From positions 1 to 39,471 of the forward strand of contig JABDGW010000024.1 of the NCBI GenBank assembly GCA_013285855.1: DNA of 39,471 nt, read 5' to 3'. Numbering within the stretch: the first letter of the stretch is position 1; each line of letters opens with the position of its first letter. The notes beneath the pieces are model-generated. The model was not told where the DNA came from. It did no database searches and was given only the letters and a program-made list of their open reading frames with translations. The DNA is from Bacteroidota bacterium. Its GTDB lineage: Bacteria; Bacteroidota; Bacteroidia; Chitinophagales; Chitinophagaceae. The translations under genes and the position numbers were made by a program. This document shows positions 25,980 to 35,456 of the stretch, one piece after another.

Positions 25980-26892
25980 GTTGTGTTCCGCTTGTTATTT
26001 GTAAAAAATAGTCTTCCAGTGAATGCCTTGCCTGTAATGAAACAATTTTTGCATTATGCTGCACCAGCCAAATATGAAAATCAGGAATAGTATTGCGATG
26101 CAGCTTTATTAATATATTGTTATTGCGCTGCGGCTGCAAACCGGTTTGCCATTCGCTGTTTTTTATCAATGCAAGCGTTTCTGCATTATTCAGCGTTTCC
26201 AGTTCAAGTAATGTTTGCGCCGGATCAAATAATTCCGCTGTTGTTCCTTCAACAATTTTTTTCCCTTTATCAATAATTAATAATCTTGTTGCAACCTGTT
26301 CCATTTCATTTAGCAGGTGCGATGAAATAAGCAACGTCTTATTCATTTCACGGCTTAAATGAAGTATTAAATTTCTTATATCGGCAATGCCCTGCGGATC
26401 TAAACCATTTGTGGGTTCATCTAAAATTATTAAACGCGGATCATGAATTAATGCAATGGCAATTCCCAATCTCTGCTTCATGCCCTGGCTGTACGTTTGA
26501 ACTTTATCATACGCTCTTTCTTTCAACCCAACCATATCTAATTGCTCTAATATTTTTTTTTCTTTTGGATGAATGCCACTCATGCGTGCAAACAATTTTA
26601 AATTATTGTAAGCAGATAAATATTTATATACATCAGGCTTTTCTATTACTGCGCCAATGTTGCGTAAAATTTCATTGCGATGCATATTCAACTTCAGCCC
26701 AAACAATTCTATTTCACCTTCAGTTGGCTTAATTAAGGTAAGCAACATGCGTATAGTAGTTGATTTGCCGGCACCGTTCTGTCCTAAAAAACCATAAACA
26801 TCACCTTCATTTACGGTAAATGAAAGCGCATCAACTGCCTTAATATTTTTATATTGCTTTGAAAGATGTTGAACCTGTATTACCGGTTGCAT
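25957..26892 (-). CDS. ABC transporter ATP-binding protein (BcrA/NatA-like)
   Basis: 311 residues: Walker A FLGQNGAGKSTT at about 35-46, signature YSQGMKQRLG at about 138-147, Walker B LIILDEPTNGLDPQG, H-switch SSHLLNEME. The C-terminal 90 residues are a typical accessory region of BcrA-type ATPases. It overlaps the permease by 23 bases. A perfect -7 element lies 6-13 bases upstream of its start. It is not GldA: it sits with its own permease and lacks linkage to gldF/gldG. Confidence 0.93.
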   Translation of the reverse strand: MQPVIQVQHLSKQYKNIKAVDALSFTVNEGDVYGFLGQNGAGKSTTIRMLLTLIKPTEGEIELFGLKLNMHRNEILRNIGAVIEKPDVYKYLSAYNNLKLFARMSGIHPKEKKILEQLDMVGLKERAYDKVQTYSQGMKQRLGIAIALIHDPRLIILDEPTNGLDPQGIADIRNLILHLSREMNKTLLISSHLLNEMEQVATRLLIIDKGKKIVEGTTAELFDPAQTLLELETLNNAETLALIKNSEWQTGLQPQRNNNILIKLHRNTIPDFHIWLVQHNAKIVSLQARHSLEDYFLQITSGTQHVAAFTN

Positions 26893-26897
26893 TGCAT

Positions 26898-26905
26898 CAA
26901 AGATA
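26898..26905 (-). promoter_or_regulatory. Putative -7 promoter element of the ABC exporter operon
   Basis: The minus strand reads TATCTTTG, a full TAnnTTTG match, ending 6 bases before the ATG at 26892. The implied leader is nearly absent. No convincing -33 element was found. Confidence 0.45.
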
Positions 26906-27014
26906 ACACCGCTATAAAAGCGTTGAGAAATTTATATCTTTAAAAATTGAAGTTTAAATTTCAGATTAAACCTTAGCTTAACAGTACAAAAATTTTAAAA
27001 CAAAAACACTTGCC

Positions 27015-28400
27015 ATGACCAAACGAAGAAATTTTATTAAACAATTAGGCGGCTCTGCATTATTGCTTGGCGCAGGATCATTAAAAAGTTTAGCACAGGA
27101 GCAACGCGAAAAAATAATTCTTGCGCAACAAAAAAAATATTCAGCAAACGATACAGTTCGCATTGCAGGAATAGGCATGGGAATTATGGGTTACAATGAT
27201 GTAAATGACGCGATTAAAGTTCCGGGTGTTGAATTAGTTGCCTGTTGCGATTTATATGACGGAAGATTGGCACATGCAAAAGAAATGTATGGCAATAATA
27301 TCATCACGGTAAAACATTATGAAGATATTTTAAGCAGAAAAGATATTGATGCAGTAATTGTTGCTACCAGCGATAACTGGCACAGCCGTATATGTATTGA
27401 CGCAATGAAAGCGGGCAAAGCAGTGTACAGCGAAAAGCCCATGGTGCATAAAGCAAACCAGGGTTTGGATGTGATACATGCACAGCAGGAAACAAAAAAA
27501 GTAATGCAGATTGGCAGCCAGCGTGTAAGCAGTATTGTGTATGCAAAGGCAAAAGAAATGTATGAAGCCGGTGATATTGGAAAAATAAATTCTGTTGAAG
27601 CCGTATTTAACAGGCAAAGCGCTTTAGGTGCATGGCAATATACCATTCCATTAGATTCATCTCCGCAAACAGTTGACTGGGAACGCTACCAGGAATTTGC
27701 GGAAAGGAAAATGCCGTATGATGAAAAAAGATTTTTCCGCTGGCGAAATTATCATGAATACGGAACCGGTGTTGCCGGCGATTTGTTTGTGCATTTATTA
27801 AGCGGGTTGCATTTTATTACAAGTAGTAAAGGACCTGAAAAAATTTATTCTATCGGCGGATTAACTTACTGGAAAGATGGGCGCAATGTGCCTGATGTAA
27901 TGACGGCCGTTTTACAATATCCTGAAATGCCGGAGCACGCCGCATTCCAGGTTACGTTGCGTGTAAATTTTGTAAGTGGTGAAGGAGAAACCGGTTTTAC
28001 AAAAATCACAGGTACTGAAGGTGTAATGGAAATGCATGGTGAAGGTTTTACAATCAAACGGCATAAAATGAGTAAGGCGCCCGGCATTGGTGGCTGGGAT
28101 TCTCTAACTACTTATACCAAAGCCATGCAACAGCAATTGATGGATGCTTACAATAAAAAATATTCTGCTGATGACCAGGCCGAACCAAAACTGGATGATA
28201 TAACTTATGCTGCGCCTGAAAATTATAATGAACATTTAGATCACTTGACCAATTTTTTTAATAGTGTGAGAACTGGTGCGCCTGTTGTTGAAGATCCAAT
28301 ATTTGGTTTCCGCGCTTGCGGGCCTTGTTTGGCTTGTAATGAAAGTTATTTTCAGAACAAAGTGATTTATTGGGATGCGGAGAAGATGAAGATGAGTTGA
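27015..28400 (+). CDS. Tat-exported Gfo/Idh/MocA-family oxidoreductase
   Basis: 461 residues beginning MTKRRNFIKQLGGSALLLGAG, a Tat signal with twin Arg4/Arg5. After residue 45, VRIAGIGMGIMGYNDV is the dinucleotide-binding fold (G-x-G-x-x-G), CCDLYDGRL follows the second strand, and AVYSEKPMVHK carries the family EKP motif with catalytic Lys. The C-terminal part has the usual beta-sheet domain with WRNYHEYGTGVAGDLFVH, including the His of the active-site region. Such periplasmic members act on sugars or related polyols with tightly bound NAD(P); the substrate is unknown. It diverges from the ABC exporter and has a near-consensus -7 (TATCTTTA 26935-26942). Confidence 0.92.
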   Translation: MTKRRNFIKQLGGSALLLGAGSLKSLAQEQREKIILAQQKKYSANDTVRIAGIGMGIMGYNDVNDAIKVPGVELVACCDLYDGRLAHAKEMYGNNIITVKHYEDILSRKDIDAVIVATSDNWHSRICIDAMKAGKAVYSEKPMVHKANQGLDVIHAQQETKKVMQIGSQRVSSIVYAKAKEMYEAGDIGKINSVEAVFNRQSALGAWQYTIPLDSSPQTVDWERYQEFAERKMPYDEKRFFRWRNYHEYGTGVAGDLFVHLLSGLHFITSSKGPEKIYSIGGLTYWKDGRNVPDVMTAVLQYPEMPEHAAFQVTLRVNFVSGEGETGFTKITGTEGVMEMHGEGFTIKRHKMSKAPGIGGWDSLTTYTKAMQQQLMDAYNKKYSADDQAEPKLDDITYAAPENYNEHLDHLTNFFNSVRTGAPVVEDPIFGFRACGPCLACNESYFQNKVIYWDAEKMKMS

Positions 28401-28429
28401 TACCATTATTACATCTATAAATTTTAATT

Positions 28430-28894
28430 ATGATTGCTAATCTTATTGCAGAAAATATTCTTGAAGTTTATGAAGGCAATAACTGGACAGGTGTAAGTAT
28501 TACCGATGCAATTAAAGATGTGAACTGGCAACAGGCACAACACAAAACCATTGCTTCACAAAATACAATTGCTTCTCTGTTGCATCATTTATATTACTGG
28601 AACGGAGTTATGATGCAAAGAATTAATGGAATCAATCCATCAATTCCTGAAACAAATGGGTTTGATGTAGGTGAATTAAAGAGCGAAAGTGATTGGAATG
28701 ACTTAAAAGAAAAAACGCATCAGTCATTTATAAAATTAGCTGATGCTATTAAAAATTTCCCTGAGGAAAAATTATATGAAACTTCGCCGACAGGTAAATC
28801 AACCTATTATAAAAACTTGCAGGGAATGGTGGAACATGCGCATTATCATTTAGGGCAGATGGTTATTATAAAGAAAGTAATAAATGATAGTTGA
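28430..28894 (+). CDS. DinB/DfsB-like four-helix metal-binding protein
   Basis: 154 residues of an all-helical, cytoplasmic fold. The metal triad of DinB-like proteins is present: His52 in LLHHLYYWNG and His136 and His140 in VEHAHYHLGQM, the usual spacing. These proteins include thiol-S-transferases and many uncharacterised members. It starts 29 bases after the oxidoreductase stop and may share its transcript. It converges on the barrel gene at 28940. Confidence 0.85.
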   Translation: MIANLIAENILEVYEGNNWTGVSITDAIKDVNWQQAQHKTIASQNTIASLLHHLYYWNGVMMQRINGINPSIPETNGFDVGELKSESDWNDLKEKTHQSFIKLADAIKNFPEEKLYETSPTGKSTYYKNLQGMVEHAHYHLGQMVIIKKVINDS

Positions 28895-28939
28895 CTGTAA
28901 TAATTGCGGAGGATAAAGATGCAAACTTTGGGATGTAAT

Positions 28940-29422
28940 TTAAAAAGTATAGCGAACGCCAATGCCGCCCCAGCCACCTTCAAAATAATTGTAGCCAACA
29001 AAAGTGAAAGATGGCTGCCAGTCAAGGCTCACATCTATTGGCGCATTTTTTATTTTATAATCAAGCCCAATCACACCATCTACCCCAAACTGTACGCCGC
29101 CATCACGTGTTGGATATTTATCTGTCCAGGTATTGTTCCAGAAACCAATATGCACGCCCGGACCTGCATACCATTTTAATCCATCAACACCGTTTATAGA
29201 TGAATAAAATTCATAAAGCCCGGTAACTCGTGTGCCGTAATTCCAGAAAGAAAGCAAACCTTCAACGGCGGTATTTTGCTTGAGAAAAGTTTTTGCGGTA
29301 ATTGAAAACGGGTAATATTTTAAACCGATAGCGGTTTTATAATCTGAGCCCGTCGCTGTTTCTTGCGCCGATGCAGTTGCAGCAATACAAATGAAACTAA
29401 AAACGATAATGAGTTTTTGCAT
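28940..29422 (-). CDS. Small outer-membrane beta-barrel-like protein, copy B
   Basis: 160 residues with signal MQKLIIVFSFICIAATASAQ. The rest is alternating strands ending in Phe (GIGVRYTF), with FLKQNTAVEGLLSFW, GLYEFYSSI and WYAGPGVHIGFW. This is the pattern of small Bacteroidota outer-membrane barrels of unknown role. Paralogue of the next gene: shared elements are AGPGxHIGFWxx, GVDGxIGLDYKxKNAPIxVSxDWxP and a C-terminal VRYTF/IRYTF. Spacing is 21 bases. Confidence 0.8.
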   Translation of the reverse strand: MQKLIIVFSFICIAATASAQETATGSDYKTAIGLKYYPFSITAKTFLKQNTAVEGLLSFWNYGTRVTGLYEFYSSINGVDGLKWYAGPGVHIGFWNNTWTDKYPTRDGGVQFGVDGVIGLDYKIKNAPIDVSLDWQPSFTFVGYNYFEGGWGGIGVRYTF

Positions 29423-29443
29423 GTTGATTTTTATGAAGTGCTG

Positions 29444-29917
29444 TTAAAAAGTATAGCGAATAGCAACGCCGCCAAACACAGGTGTAAAGCCGGCTGAACC
29501 AATTAAAGTAATTGCAGGCTCCCAATCAACGCTAACATTTATAGGGGCGTTTTTAAATTTATAATCAAGCCCGATGATGCCGTCAACACCAATATCTGCC
29601 TGTGAATTATAATTTTTTGTGCTATCATCATTGTGCTTCCAAAAACCGATGTGTGCGCCAGGCCCAACAAACCATGATAATTCGGGCACTTTATCAAAAC
29701 TGTAAAAATTAAATTCATACAAACCCGCTACGCGAAAACCCTGGTGCCACGCAGTAAACTGCGCTTCAAGGTTATGTGTATTGCTGATAAATTTTTTATA
29801 AGTAAGTGATAAACCGCCGGGAAATTTTACACCTAAAGCTCTGTCGTAAGGAGCTTGCGCATTTGCTGTAGTAATAAAAATAAGTGTTGTTAGAAGTGCT
29901 AAGCTGATTGTTCTCAT
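29444..29917 (-). CDS. Small outer-membrane beta-barrel-like protein, copy A
   Basis: 157 residues with signal MRTISLALLTTLIFITTANAQ. Aligns over its full length with the copy downstream (shared core FVGPGAHIGFWKHN, GVDGIIGLDYKFKNAPINVSVDWEP and terminal AIRYTF), consistent with a tandem duplication. Start at 29917. Structural or receptor function unknown. Confidence 0.8.
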   Translation of the reverse strand: MRTISLALLTTLIFITTANAQAPYDRALGVKFPGGLSLTYKKFISNTHNLEAQFTAWHQGFRVAGLYEFNFYSFDKVPELSWFVGPGAHIGFWKHNDDSTKNYNSQADIGVDGIIGLDYKFKNAPINVSVDWEPAITLIGSAGFTPVFGGVAIRYTF

Positions 29918-29989
29918 GTATACTATTTGAACATCGCTTTAACGCTTCAAAAAATATTTTAGATATTATAAAGATGTTAAACTGTTGTT

Positions 29990-31111
29990 TCAATTTGCGA
30001 TTTGGCCGGCGGCAAGTTTTTTGTATAATTCAACAATTTCATGCACTTGTTTGGTGAGTGAGTAATTTTTTTCAACAAAACTTCTTGCATTTAAACTTTC
30101 AGTTTTAAATTTCTGTTGATCGGCTGCATACGCTGCTATCACTTTTGCAATGGATGTTGCATCAAATTCATCAAACTTATAACCGAACCCATCGAAAGGT
30201 AATTGTTTTATGCCGCCAACATTACTTACAACAGGCACGCAACCTGTACTCATGGCTTCCATAATAGCAAGTGGTAATCCTTCAAAATCGCTTGTCAGTA
30301 AAAAAATATCAATGTGTTTAAAAGCAGCAACTGTATCACTTAACATGCCGGGCAATTCTATTTTGCCTTCCATGTTTAATGATTTTATTTTCTCACGTAA
30401 CATTTCATCATCAGGTCCATCACCTACCATTAAAAATTTTATGTTAGGATTGAGTTTATGCACTTCAGCAGCTACTTCAACCCAATGGTCAACACGCTTT
30501 TGAGGACGAAACCTTGCCACTAAACCAACAGTGAAATTTTCGTTTAAGTTTTCATTCAACCGATGTGCATTTGAAAACTTATCGGTGTTGATCCCGTTTA
30601 AAATAGTAACCGCTTTTTTTGTTTTGAAGAACCAACCTTTATGTGATTTGTTTACCACTTCACCAACTTCATGCGATACATAAATGAGGTAATCAAAAAA
30701 GCCATACGTTAAACCACTTAAGTAGTAATTGTATTTTGCATGGAATGTAACAAGGTTATGCTCGTTATAAATAAATTTTGTTTTACGATTGAAGAGTTTT
30801 GCAGGAATAGTCATCCAGCCTGCAACAGGCAAATGCATGTGCACTATATCATATTTATCGCGAATGATATGACGCAGAAACTTTGCATACGCAATAAAAA
30901 ATCTCCATGTTGTGATCCTGTAAAAATGAATAGAGTTTACGTGGGGTTTAACTTCAGGAACAAGACCTAATTTTTTATGATCAAGAATATACAAATCCGA
31001 TTCAACATGTTCTTTAAAATATGGATGCGCAAAACATTCACGCAATAAAACTTCTGCGCCACCATAGCTAAACACACGAATAACATGCGCTACTTTTATC
31101 TTTTTTTCCAT
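29990..31111 (-). CDS. Glycosyltransferase family 4 protein
   Basis: 373 residues with two Rossmann-like halves of GT-B type: N-terminal KVAHVIRVFSYGGAEVLLREC, middle VGLVARFRPQKRVDHWVEVA, and the donor site MVGDGPDDEM, SDFEGLPLAIMEAMSTGCVPVVSNVGG (E-x7-E motif). Retaining GT4 enzymes use nucleotide sugars or related donors. It is the last gene of the minus-strand glycan operon, 39 bases after the frameshifted sulfotransferase. It probably builds the glycan that the other cluster members decorate; donor and acceptor are not predictable. Confidence 0.93.
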   Translation of the reverse strand: MEKKIKVAHVIRVFSYGGAEVLLRECFAHPYFKEHVESDLYILDHKKLGLVPEVKPHVNSIHFYRITTWRFFIAYAKFLRHIIRDKYDIVHMHLPVAGWMTIPAKLFNRKTKFIYNEHNLVTFHAKYNYYLSGLTYGFFDYLIYVSHEVGEVVNKSHKGWFFKTKKAVTILNGINTDKFSNAHRLNENLNENFTVGLVARFRPQKRVDHWVEVAAEVHKLNPNIKFLMVGDGPDDEMLREKIKSLNMEGKIELPGMLSDTVAAFKHIDIFLLTSDFEGLPLAIMEAMSTGCVPVVSNVGGIKQLPFDGFGYKFDEFDATSIAKVIAAYAADQQKFKTESLNARSFVEKNYSLTKQVHEIVELYKKLAAGQIAN

Positions 31112-31150
31112 TCTTTCCTTTAAGTTGATAAGTTGAATGTTGATCGGTTA

Positions 31151-32097
31151 ATCAACTATAATTACCCGTAATTGCAAGAATTTGTTGTTTGATATCTTCC
31201 GGCATTACACTTTTTTTGGTTGCAGATGCCCGTTCATTCCTGTTATCAATGATCATATTGTCAAGATAAGCATCTACTTTTTTTGATGACGGCAATTGCA
31301 TAAACTCCATCATACTATGCATAAATGTTTTTTGGATCTTTTACAAAATCCTCATAACGACATTCATACACGTTCAAACCGAGCTTATCAATTTCCCATT
31401 GCGTAGTTTCCATCAGCTTTTTATACTGCAATGCAGTGATCAATGCAGGCTTGTCTTTTATTGTTTCTGCATACGCAATCTCATCAGGTGTGTATGCACC
31501 GCGCCACCATAATTTATCAATACCCATGCGTTGCCAGAAACCAACTTCCAGCCATGATCGAACCGTTGCCACCGGTTCACGAATTACATTTACGATCAAT
31601 GCATCCGGAAAAATACTCGTTAAATATTCTAATCTTGCAGGGCCGGTAAATTTCATTATCAATCTTTTTCTGCCCTGGTATTTTACCTGTTTATTTAAAA
31701 ATGAACGAATGTGTTTTATTTCTCCAGGTGTTGCTTTTTCATTTATTAAAAAACCGCGTGAAAAATCTATGCGTTTACCTGTAATATATTCCCAAAAATT
31801 ATAACGCTCAATTGGGCTAAATAAAACCAAATCAAATTTTGATTGATTTTTTTGTCTTGTGTTTTTACTTACACCAACATATTTATAAAACTTTTTGAAG
31901 CGCCATAATTTATTATCGAAAAAACGGCGTAATAAATTTATTAATGGTGTAAAAACAATTGTTTCCTGGTAATTGGAATGCCATGCTAAATCTTCGTGCT
32001 GAAAAATTATTTCAGACATTATTGTTGTACCAGAGCGTCCGCTGCCAATTATAATAACAGGTTTATCAAGATATTTTTCATCAGCAGCTTTAGACAT
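31151..32097 (-). pseudogene. PAPS-dependent sulfotransferase-family gene broken by a one-base frameshift
   Basis: The intact part (260 residues from ATG 32097) has the PAPS 5'-phosphosulfate loop GSGRSGTT, HSNYQE and the 3'-phosphate loop NVIREPVATVRSW. It runs collinear with the next sulfotransferase up to KDPK and then stops at 31315. In the +1 frame the sequence continues TFMHSMMEFMQLPSSKKV to NERASATKK and QQILAITGNYS, ending at 31151, matching the paralogue's C-terminus throughout. The shift falls in six consecutive A (minus strand; 31328-31333); five would restore the frame. It is a recent mutation, phase variation or a sequence error. Even truncated, the protein retains both PAPS loops. 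Confidence 0.85.
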
Positions 32098-32119
32098 TCA
32101 TAGTTTTTTTAAGACCTGT

Positions 32120-33034
32120 TTAAGCGTTTACAATTTCAAGTATCTGCTGTTTTGTAACTTCAGATATTTCAGATTTGTTGGATGCTGATCTTCTTTCATT
32201 TCGATTTAAAATAGATAACTTATTTATGAATTTATCAACCAGTTTTGATGGTTGAAGATGCACGAATTGCATCATATCATTAATAAATGCTTTTGGGTTT
32301 TTTGTAAAATCTTCGTAGGATGTTGTATATACATCAGGATTGCATTTATCAATTTCCTGTTGCGTGGTTTCCATTATTTTTTTATATTGGAATGCAGCGA
32401 ATAAAAATTTGTTTGATGAAAGTTCTTCAGCTTTTTTAAGTTCGTCTTTTGTATAAGCGCCCTGCCACCAAAGCTGGTTTACAATTTGTTCGTTCCAGTG
32501 AATTTCCATCCATGAACGGATTATAGCAACAGGCTCGCGTATAATATTTATAAATTGTGCATCAGGAAAAATACTCATTAAATATTCTATGCGTGCAGGG
32601 CCTGTAATTTTTATTGCAAGCCTTTTGCGTTTTTGATATTTAACTATTCTTGCAAAAAAAGTTCTTATGTGTTCACGCTCTTCATCAGTTGCTTTTTCAT
32701 TCAATAAAAAACTGCGTGAAAAATCTATCCGCTCACCGGTAACCGCTTCCCAAAAATCATAACGTTCAATAGGGCGGAATAACATGTAGTTTGTAAATGA
32801 GCGGTCGTTTTGTGTATTCATCCCTATTATTCGCCAAAATTTATTATCAAACAAACGGCGCATATAATTTACCGGCGCAAACTTTGGAAAAAGTTCCTGG
32901 TAATTGGAATGCCATGCTAAATCTTCATGCTGAAAAATTATTTCTGAAATAACAGTTGTGCCGGACCGGCCTGAACCAAAAATTATAATTGGTTTTTCTA
33001 ACAGGTTTTCATTTTTTGAAAGGAAGTCATTCAT
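32120..33034 (-). CDS. PAPS-dependent sulfotransferase-family protein
   Basis: 304 residues, soluble, typical length of bacterial sulfotransferases. PAPS 5'-loop FGSGRSGTTVIS at residues 19-30, conserved HEDLAWHSNYQE at about 36-47, and 3'-loop INIIREPVAIIRSW with R166 and S174. C-terminal half is helical with ERRSASNKSEISEV near the end. It should transfer sulfuryl groups from PAPS to a carbohydrate hydroxyl. Its neighbours (MBOAT, SGNH partner, GT4) point to a surface polysaccharide. A tandem duplicate, broken at the C-terminus, follows 22 bases downstream. Confidence 0.9.
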   Translation of the reverse strand: MNDFLSKNENLLEKPIIIFGSGRSGTTVISEIIFQHEDLAWHSNYQELFPKFAPVNYMRRLFDNKFWRIIGMNTQNDRSFTNYMLFRPIERYDFWEAVTGERIDFSRSFLLNEKATDEEREHIRTFFARIVKYQKRKRLAIKITGPARIEYLMSIFPDAQFINIIREPVAIIRSWMEIHWNEQIVNQLWWQGAYTKDELKKAEELSSNKFLFAAFQYKKIMETTQQEIDKCNPDVYTTSYEDFTKNPKAFINDMMQFVHLQPSKLVDKFINKLSILNRNERRSASNKSEISEVTKQQILEIVNA

Positions 33035-33063
33035 TATTTAGTTGATTGCGGATGAATTAAAAG

Positions 33064-34017
33064 CTAAGGCTGATTTTTTTTTACGTCTGCCTTAATATCT
33101 GATACGAGTTTCGCAGAAAAAAGTGTTGCGCCCGTTGTATTCAAATGAAGATTATCATAAAAATATTGCTTTTTGGCAAAGGCGGTATCAAACCCATAAT
33201 CCCAAAATGGTTCATTGTACCTGTTAAGAATACTTTTAATTGTATCCAATGAAATGGTAGACTTAAAATGTTGTACTAAAAGCGGGGATTGAATTACATA
33301 TAACCTTATATTTTTTTCTTTTAATGTTCTTACAAACTCTTCGAAATTTTGTGTTGTCAATATATCTGTTTTATCATTTTCATCGGTAAAAGATGGAAGT
33401 TTGCCTTGTATTTTATTACCATGAAGCGGTACATAACCGTTTAAATTTTTATCGTGTTTAATTTTTCTTTTCCCTACAGCTAATGAAAGCACTAAAGAAT
33501 TGTAGGCATATATTTTTGAAACTTCTGCTTTTCTTAATTCATCAGGAAAAAGATGTTCTGCTATATTTTTAAAAGATGTATCATTACGTACATAAGGTAA
33601 TATCATAGAAGCAAGCACGAGCTTGCTGTTTTCTGCAGCACGCCATGTAAGTTCTTTTGCAGAAATATCAAGCACCACAATTTCAGGTGTATGCTTTTTA
33701 AGCATTTCTTTTAAAATAGCAGTGTGGTATAAAATATTTGAATTCTCTCTTCCGCAGTTAAAACATGAAAGGCCAAGACTATCAGTAAATATAGCAGGAT
33801 CATAGGCATGAACGGCTCTTGAACTTCCATAAATAAATATATCTTCTGAAGGATTTGTAATACTGTGTGTAAATGTTTTTATATCGCCCTGCGGTGCAGT
33901 TTTGTAAGCGTTTTCTAAAAAAGTTCCAATAATCCTGTCAAAAACAAATAATAATACCAGCAGTATAAAAAGTTTTTTAAATAGCCGCCCAACTTGCTTC
34001 GTTTCTTCTTTAGTCAT
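33064..34017 (-). CDS. SGNH-hydrolase-like membrane-anchored partner of MBOAT
   Basis: 317 residues: one N-terminal membrane segment (about 13-35), then a periplasmic SGNH-like domain with FIYGSSRAVHAY (nucleophile Ser65 or 66 in GSSRA), VVLDISAKE and the late DNLHLNTTG with D288/H291 as the catalytic pair. This matches the DltD/AlgX/PatB-like acyl-handling partners that work with MBOAT acyltransferases in O-acetylation. It lies 14 bases downstream of the MBOAT gene. Strict substrate is not predictable. Confidence 0.82.
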   Translation of the reverse strand: MTKEETKQVGRLFKKLFILLVLLFVFDRIIGTFLENAYKTAPQGDIKTFTHSITNPSEDIFIYGSSRAVHAYDPAIFTDSLGLSCFNCGRENSNILYHTAILKEMLKKHTPEIVVLDISAKELTWRAAENSKLVLASMILPYVRNDTSFKNIAEHLFPDELRKAEVSKIYAYNSLVLSLAVGKRKIKHDKNLNGYVPLHGNKIQGKLPSFTDENDKTDILTTQNFEEFVRTLKEKNIRLYVIQSPLLVQHFKSTISLDTIKSILNRYNEPFWDYGFDTAFAKKQYFYDNLHLNTTGATLFSAKLVSDIKADVKKNQP

Positions 34018-34031
34018 TAATTCTTTTAATC

Positions 34032-35456
34032 TTAAAATTGAAAGTAGATGAACTGGCTTCCATTAAAAACACCAATCATCAGTATTATCATCAATATTAA
34101 AACGTATCCGGTATACCTAAGGACTAAATGTTTGCTGTTTAATAATTTAACCTGTGGTAAATACTCCTGGCAAAATTCTACAGAAAGCAAGGTAAGGGCT
34201 ACTAACAGGTAGTAGTAAAAATTTATAGGCGGACTACCCTTAAAAAGTGCGCCGGGCTTCATTGTAATAATTGACTTGCTTATATGAAATATATCTTTAA
34301 CTGAGTTAGCTCTGAAAAACATACCTGCTGTACCAGTGATAAAAAAAGTAATTATAGTGCCTAATATTTTCATCCATAACCTGGAAATGTATTTTTGCGG
34401 TTTTACCTTATCTCTGTAAATTCTTTCTGCTACTATACTTAACCCGGTAAACCCTCCCCACATAACATAAGTCCAGTTAGCGCCATGCCATAAACCGCTT
34501 AAAAGAAAAACTATTACTACATATGCTAATAATTTTGTTCTGTTGCGGCGGGCAGTTTTTGCTAAAGGTGTAAATACATAATCTCTGAACCACGAGTATA
34601 ATGAAAGATGCCATCGGTTCCAGAAGTTTGTTATACTTCCACCAAACATAGGCCTGTGGAAATTTTCCATAAGATTATAGCCCATCACTTTTGCAGTTCC
34701 AATAGCGATGTCTGAATAACCGGAAAAATCGCAATATATCTGAAGCCAAAAGAAAAACGTTGCAATAAAAAAGGTTTTGCCGCTATGATGGGATGGATTA
34801 TTGAACACTGCATTTACATATATGCTTAGCCTGTCAGCTATTACAAGCTTTTTAAAAAACCCCCATAAGATTATTTTTAAGCCTGCAACTACACGGTTGT
34901 ATTCAAATTTTTTAGGTTCATAAAACTGGTGTATCATATTTTGAGGGCGTTCAATAGGGCCTGCCACCAATTGAGGGTAGAACATTACATACAATGCATA
35001 AATACCAAATTTTCTTTCTGCTTTTTGATTGCCGTGATAAACTTCTATCGTATAACTCATTGCCTGAAAAGTATGAAACGATAACCCGATAGGTAATGCA
35101 AACCCACTTAAATTAGAAACCGGGTTTGTAAAATGAAACAGTTTAAGCAGGAAGCTAATATTGTCATTAAAGAAATTAAAGTATTTAAAAAAACTGAGTA
35201 TGCTAATATTGGCAACAATGCTCATACGCAGAAACCACTTTCTTTTTGCGCCGGCCGATTTTTCAATAAGTATTCCCGCAAAATAATCTACAACAATAGT
35301 AAAAGCTAAAACCAATATATAAATTGGAATAAAAGCCATGTAAAAATAGCAACTGCTTAAGAGCAATAATAACCACCTGTATTTGTGCGGAAGAATAAAG
35401 AAAAGGGATGTGACAATAAGAAAGAAGCCAACAAACTCTAAAGAATTAAATAGCAT
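34032..35456 (-). CDS. MBOAT-family O-acyltransferase (AlgI/DltB-like)
   Basis: 474 residues, about eleven membrane helices. Family landmarks are LPIGLSFHTFQAMSYTIEVYHG (first part), GPIERPQNMIHQF, NFWNRWHLSLYSWFRDYVFTPL and LLSGLWHGANWTYVMWG, with catalytic His324 in the last. Such proteins pass acetyl groups across the membrane to a periplasmic partner for O-acetylation of polysaccharides. It is first in the glycan operon, diverging from the sugar transferase over about 175 bases. Confidence 0.94.
   Translation of the reverse strand: MLFNSLEFVGFFLIVTSLFFILPHKYRWLLLLLSSCYFYMAFIPIYILVLAFTIVVDYFAGILIEKSAGAKRKWFLRMSIVANISILSFFKYFNFFNDNISFLLKLFHFTNPVSNLSGFALPIGLSFHTFQAMSYTIEVYHGNQKAERKFGIYALYVMFYPQLVAGPIERPQNMIHQFYEPKKFEYNRVVAGLKIILWGFFKKLVIADRLSIYVNAVFNNPSHHSGKTFFIATFFFWLQIYCDFSGYSDIAIGTAKVMGYNLMENFHRPMFGGSITNFWNRWHLSLYSWFRDYVFTPLAKTARRNRTKLLAYVVIVFLLSGLWHGANWTYVMWGGFTGLSIVAERIYRDKVKPQKYISRLWMKILGTIITFFITGTAGMFFRANSVKDIFHISKSIITMKPGALFKGSPPINFYYYLLVALTLLSVEFCQEYLPQVKLLNSKHLVLRYTGYVLILMIILMIGVFNGSQFIYFQF

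Noticed and set aside
25957-26892. ATPase as GldA, completing GldFG
   Set aside because: It overlaps its own ABC-2 permease gene, is about 11 kb from gldFG on a separate unit, and has BcrA-type features.
31328-31340. Programmed -1 frameshift at the A AAA AAC heptamer of the broken sulfotransferase
   Set aside because: The -1 frame meets a stop after a few codons; only the +1 frame matches the paralogue, so this heptamer does not explain the product.
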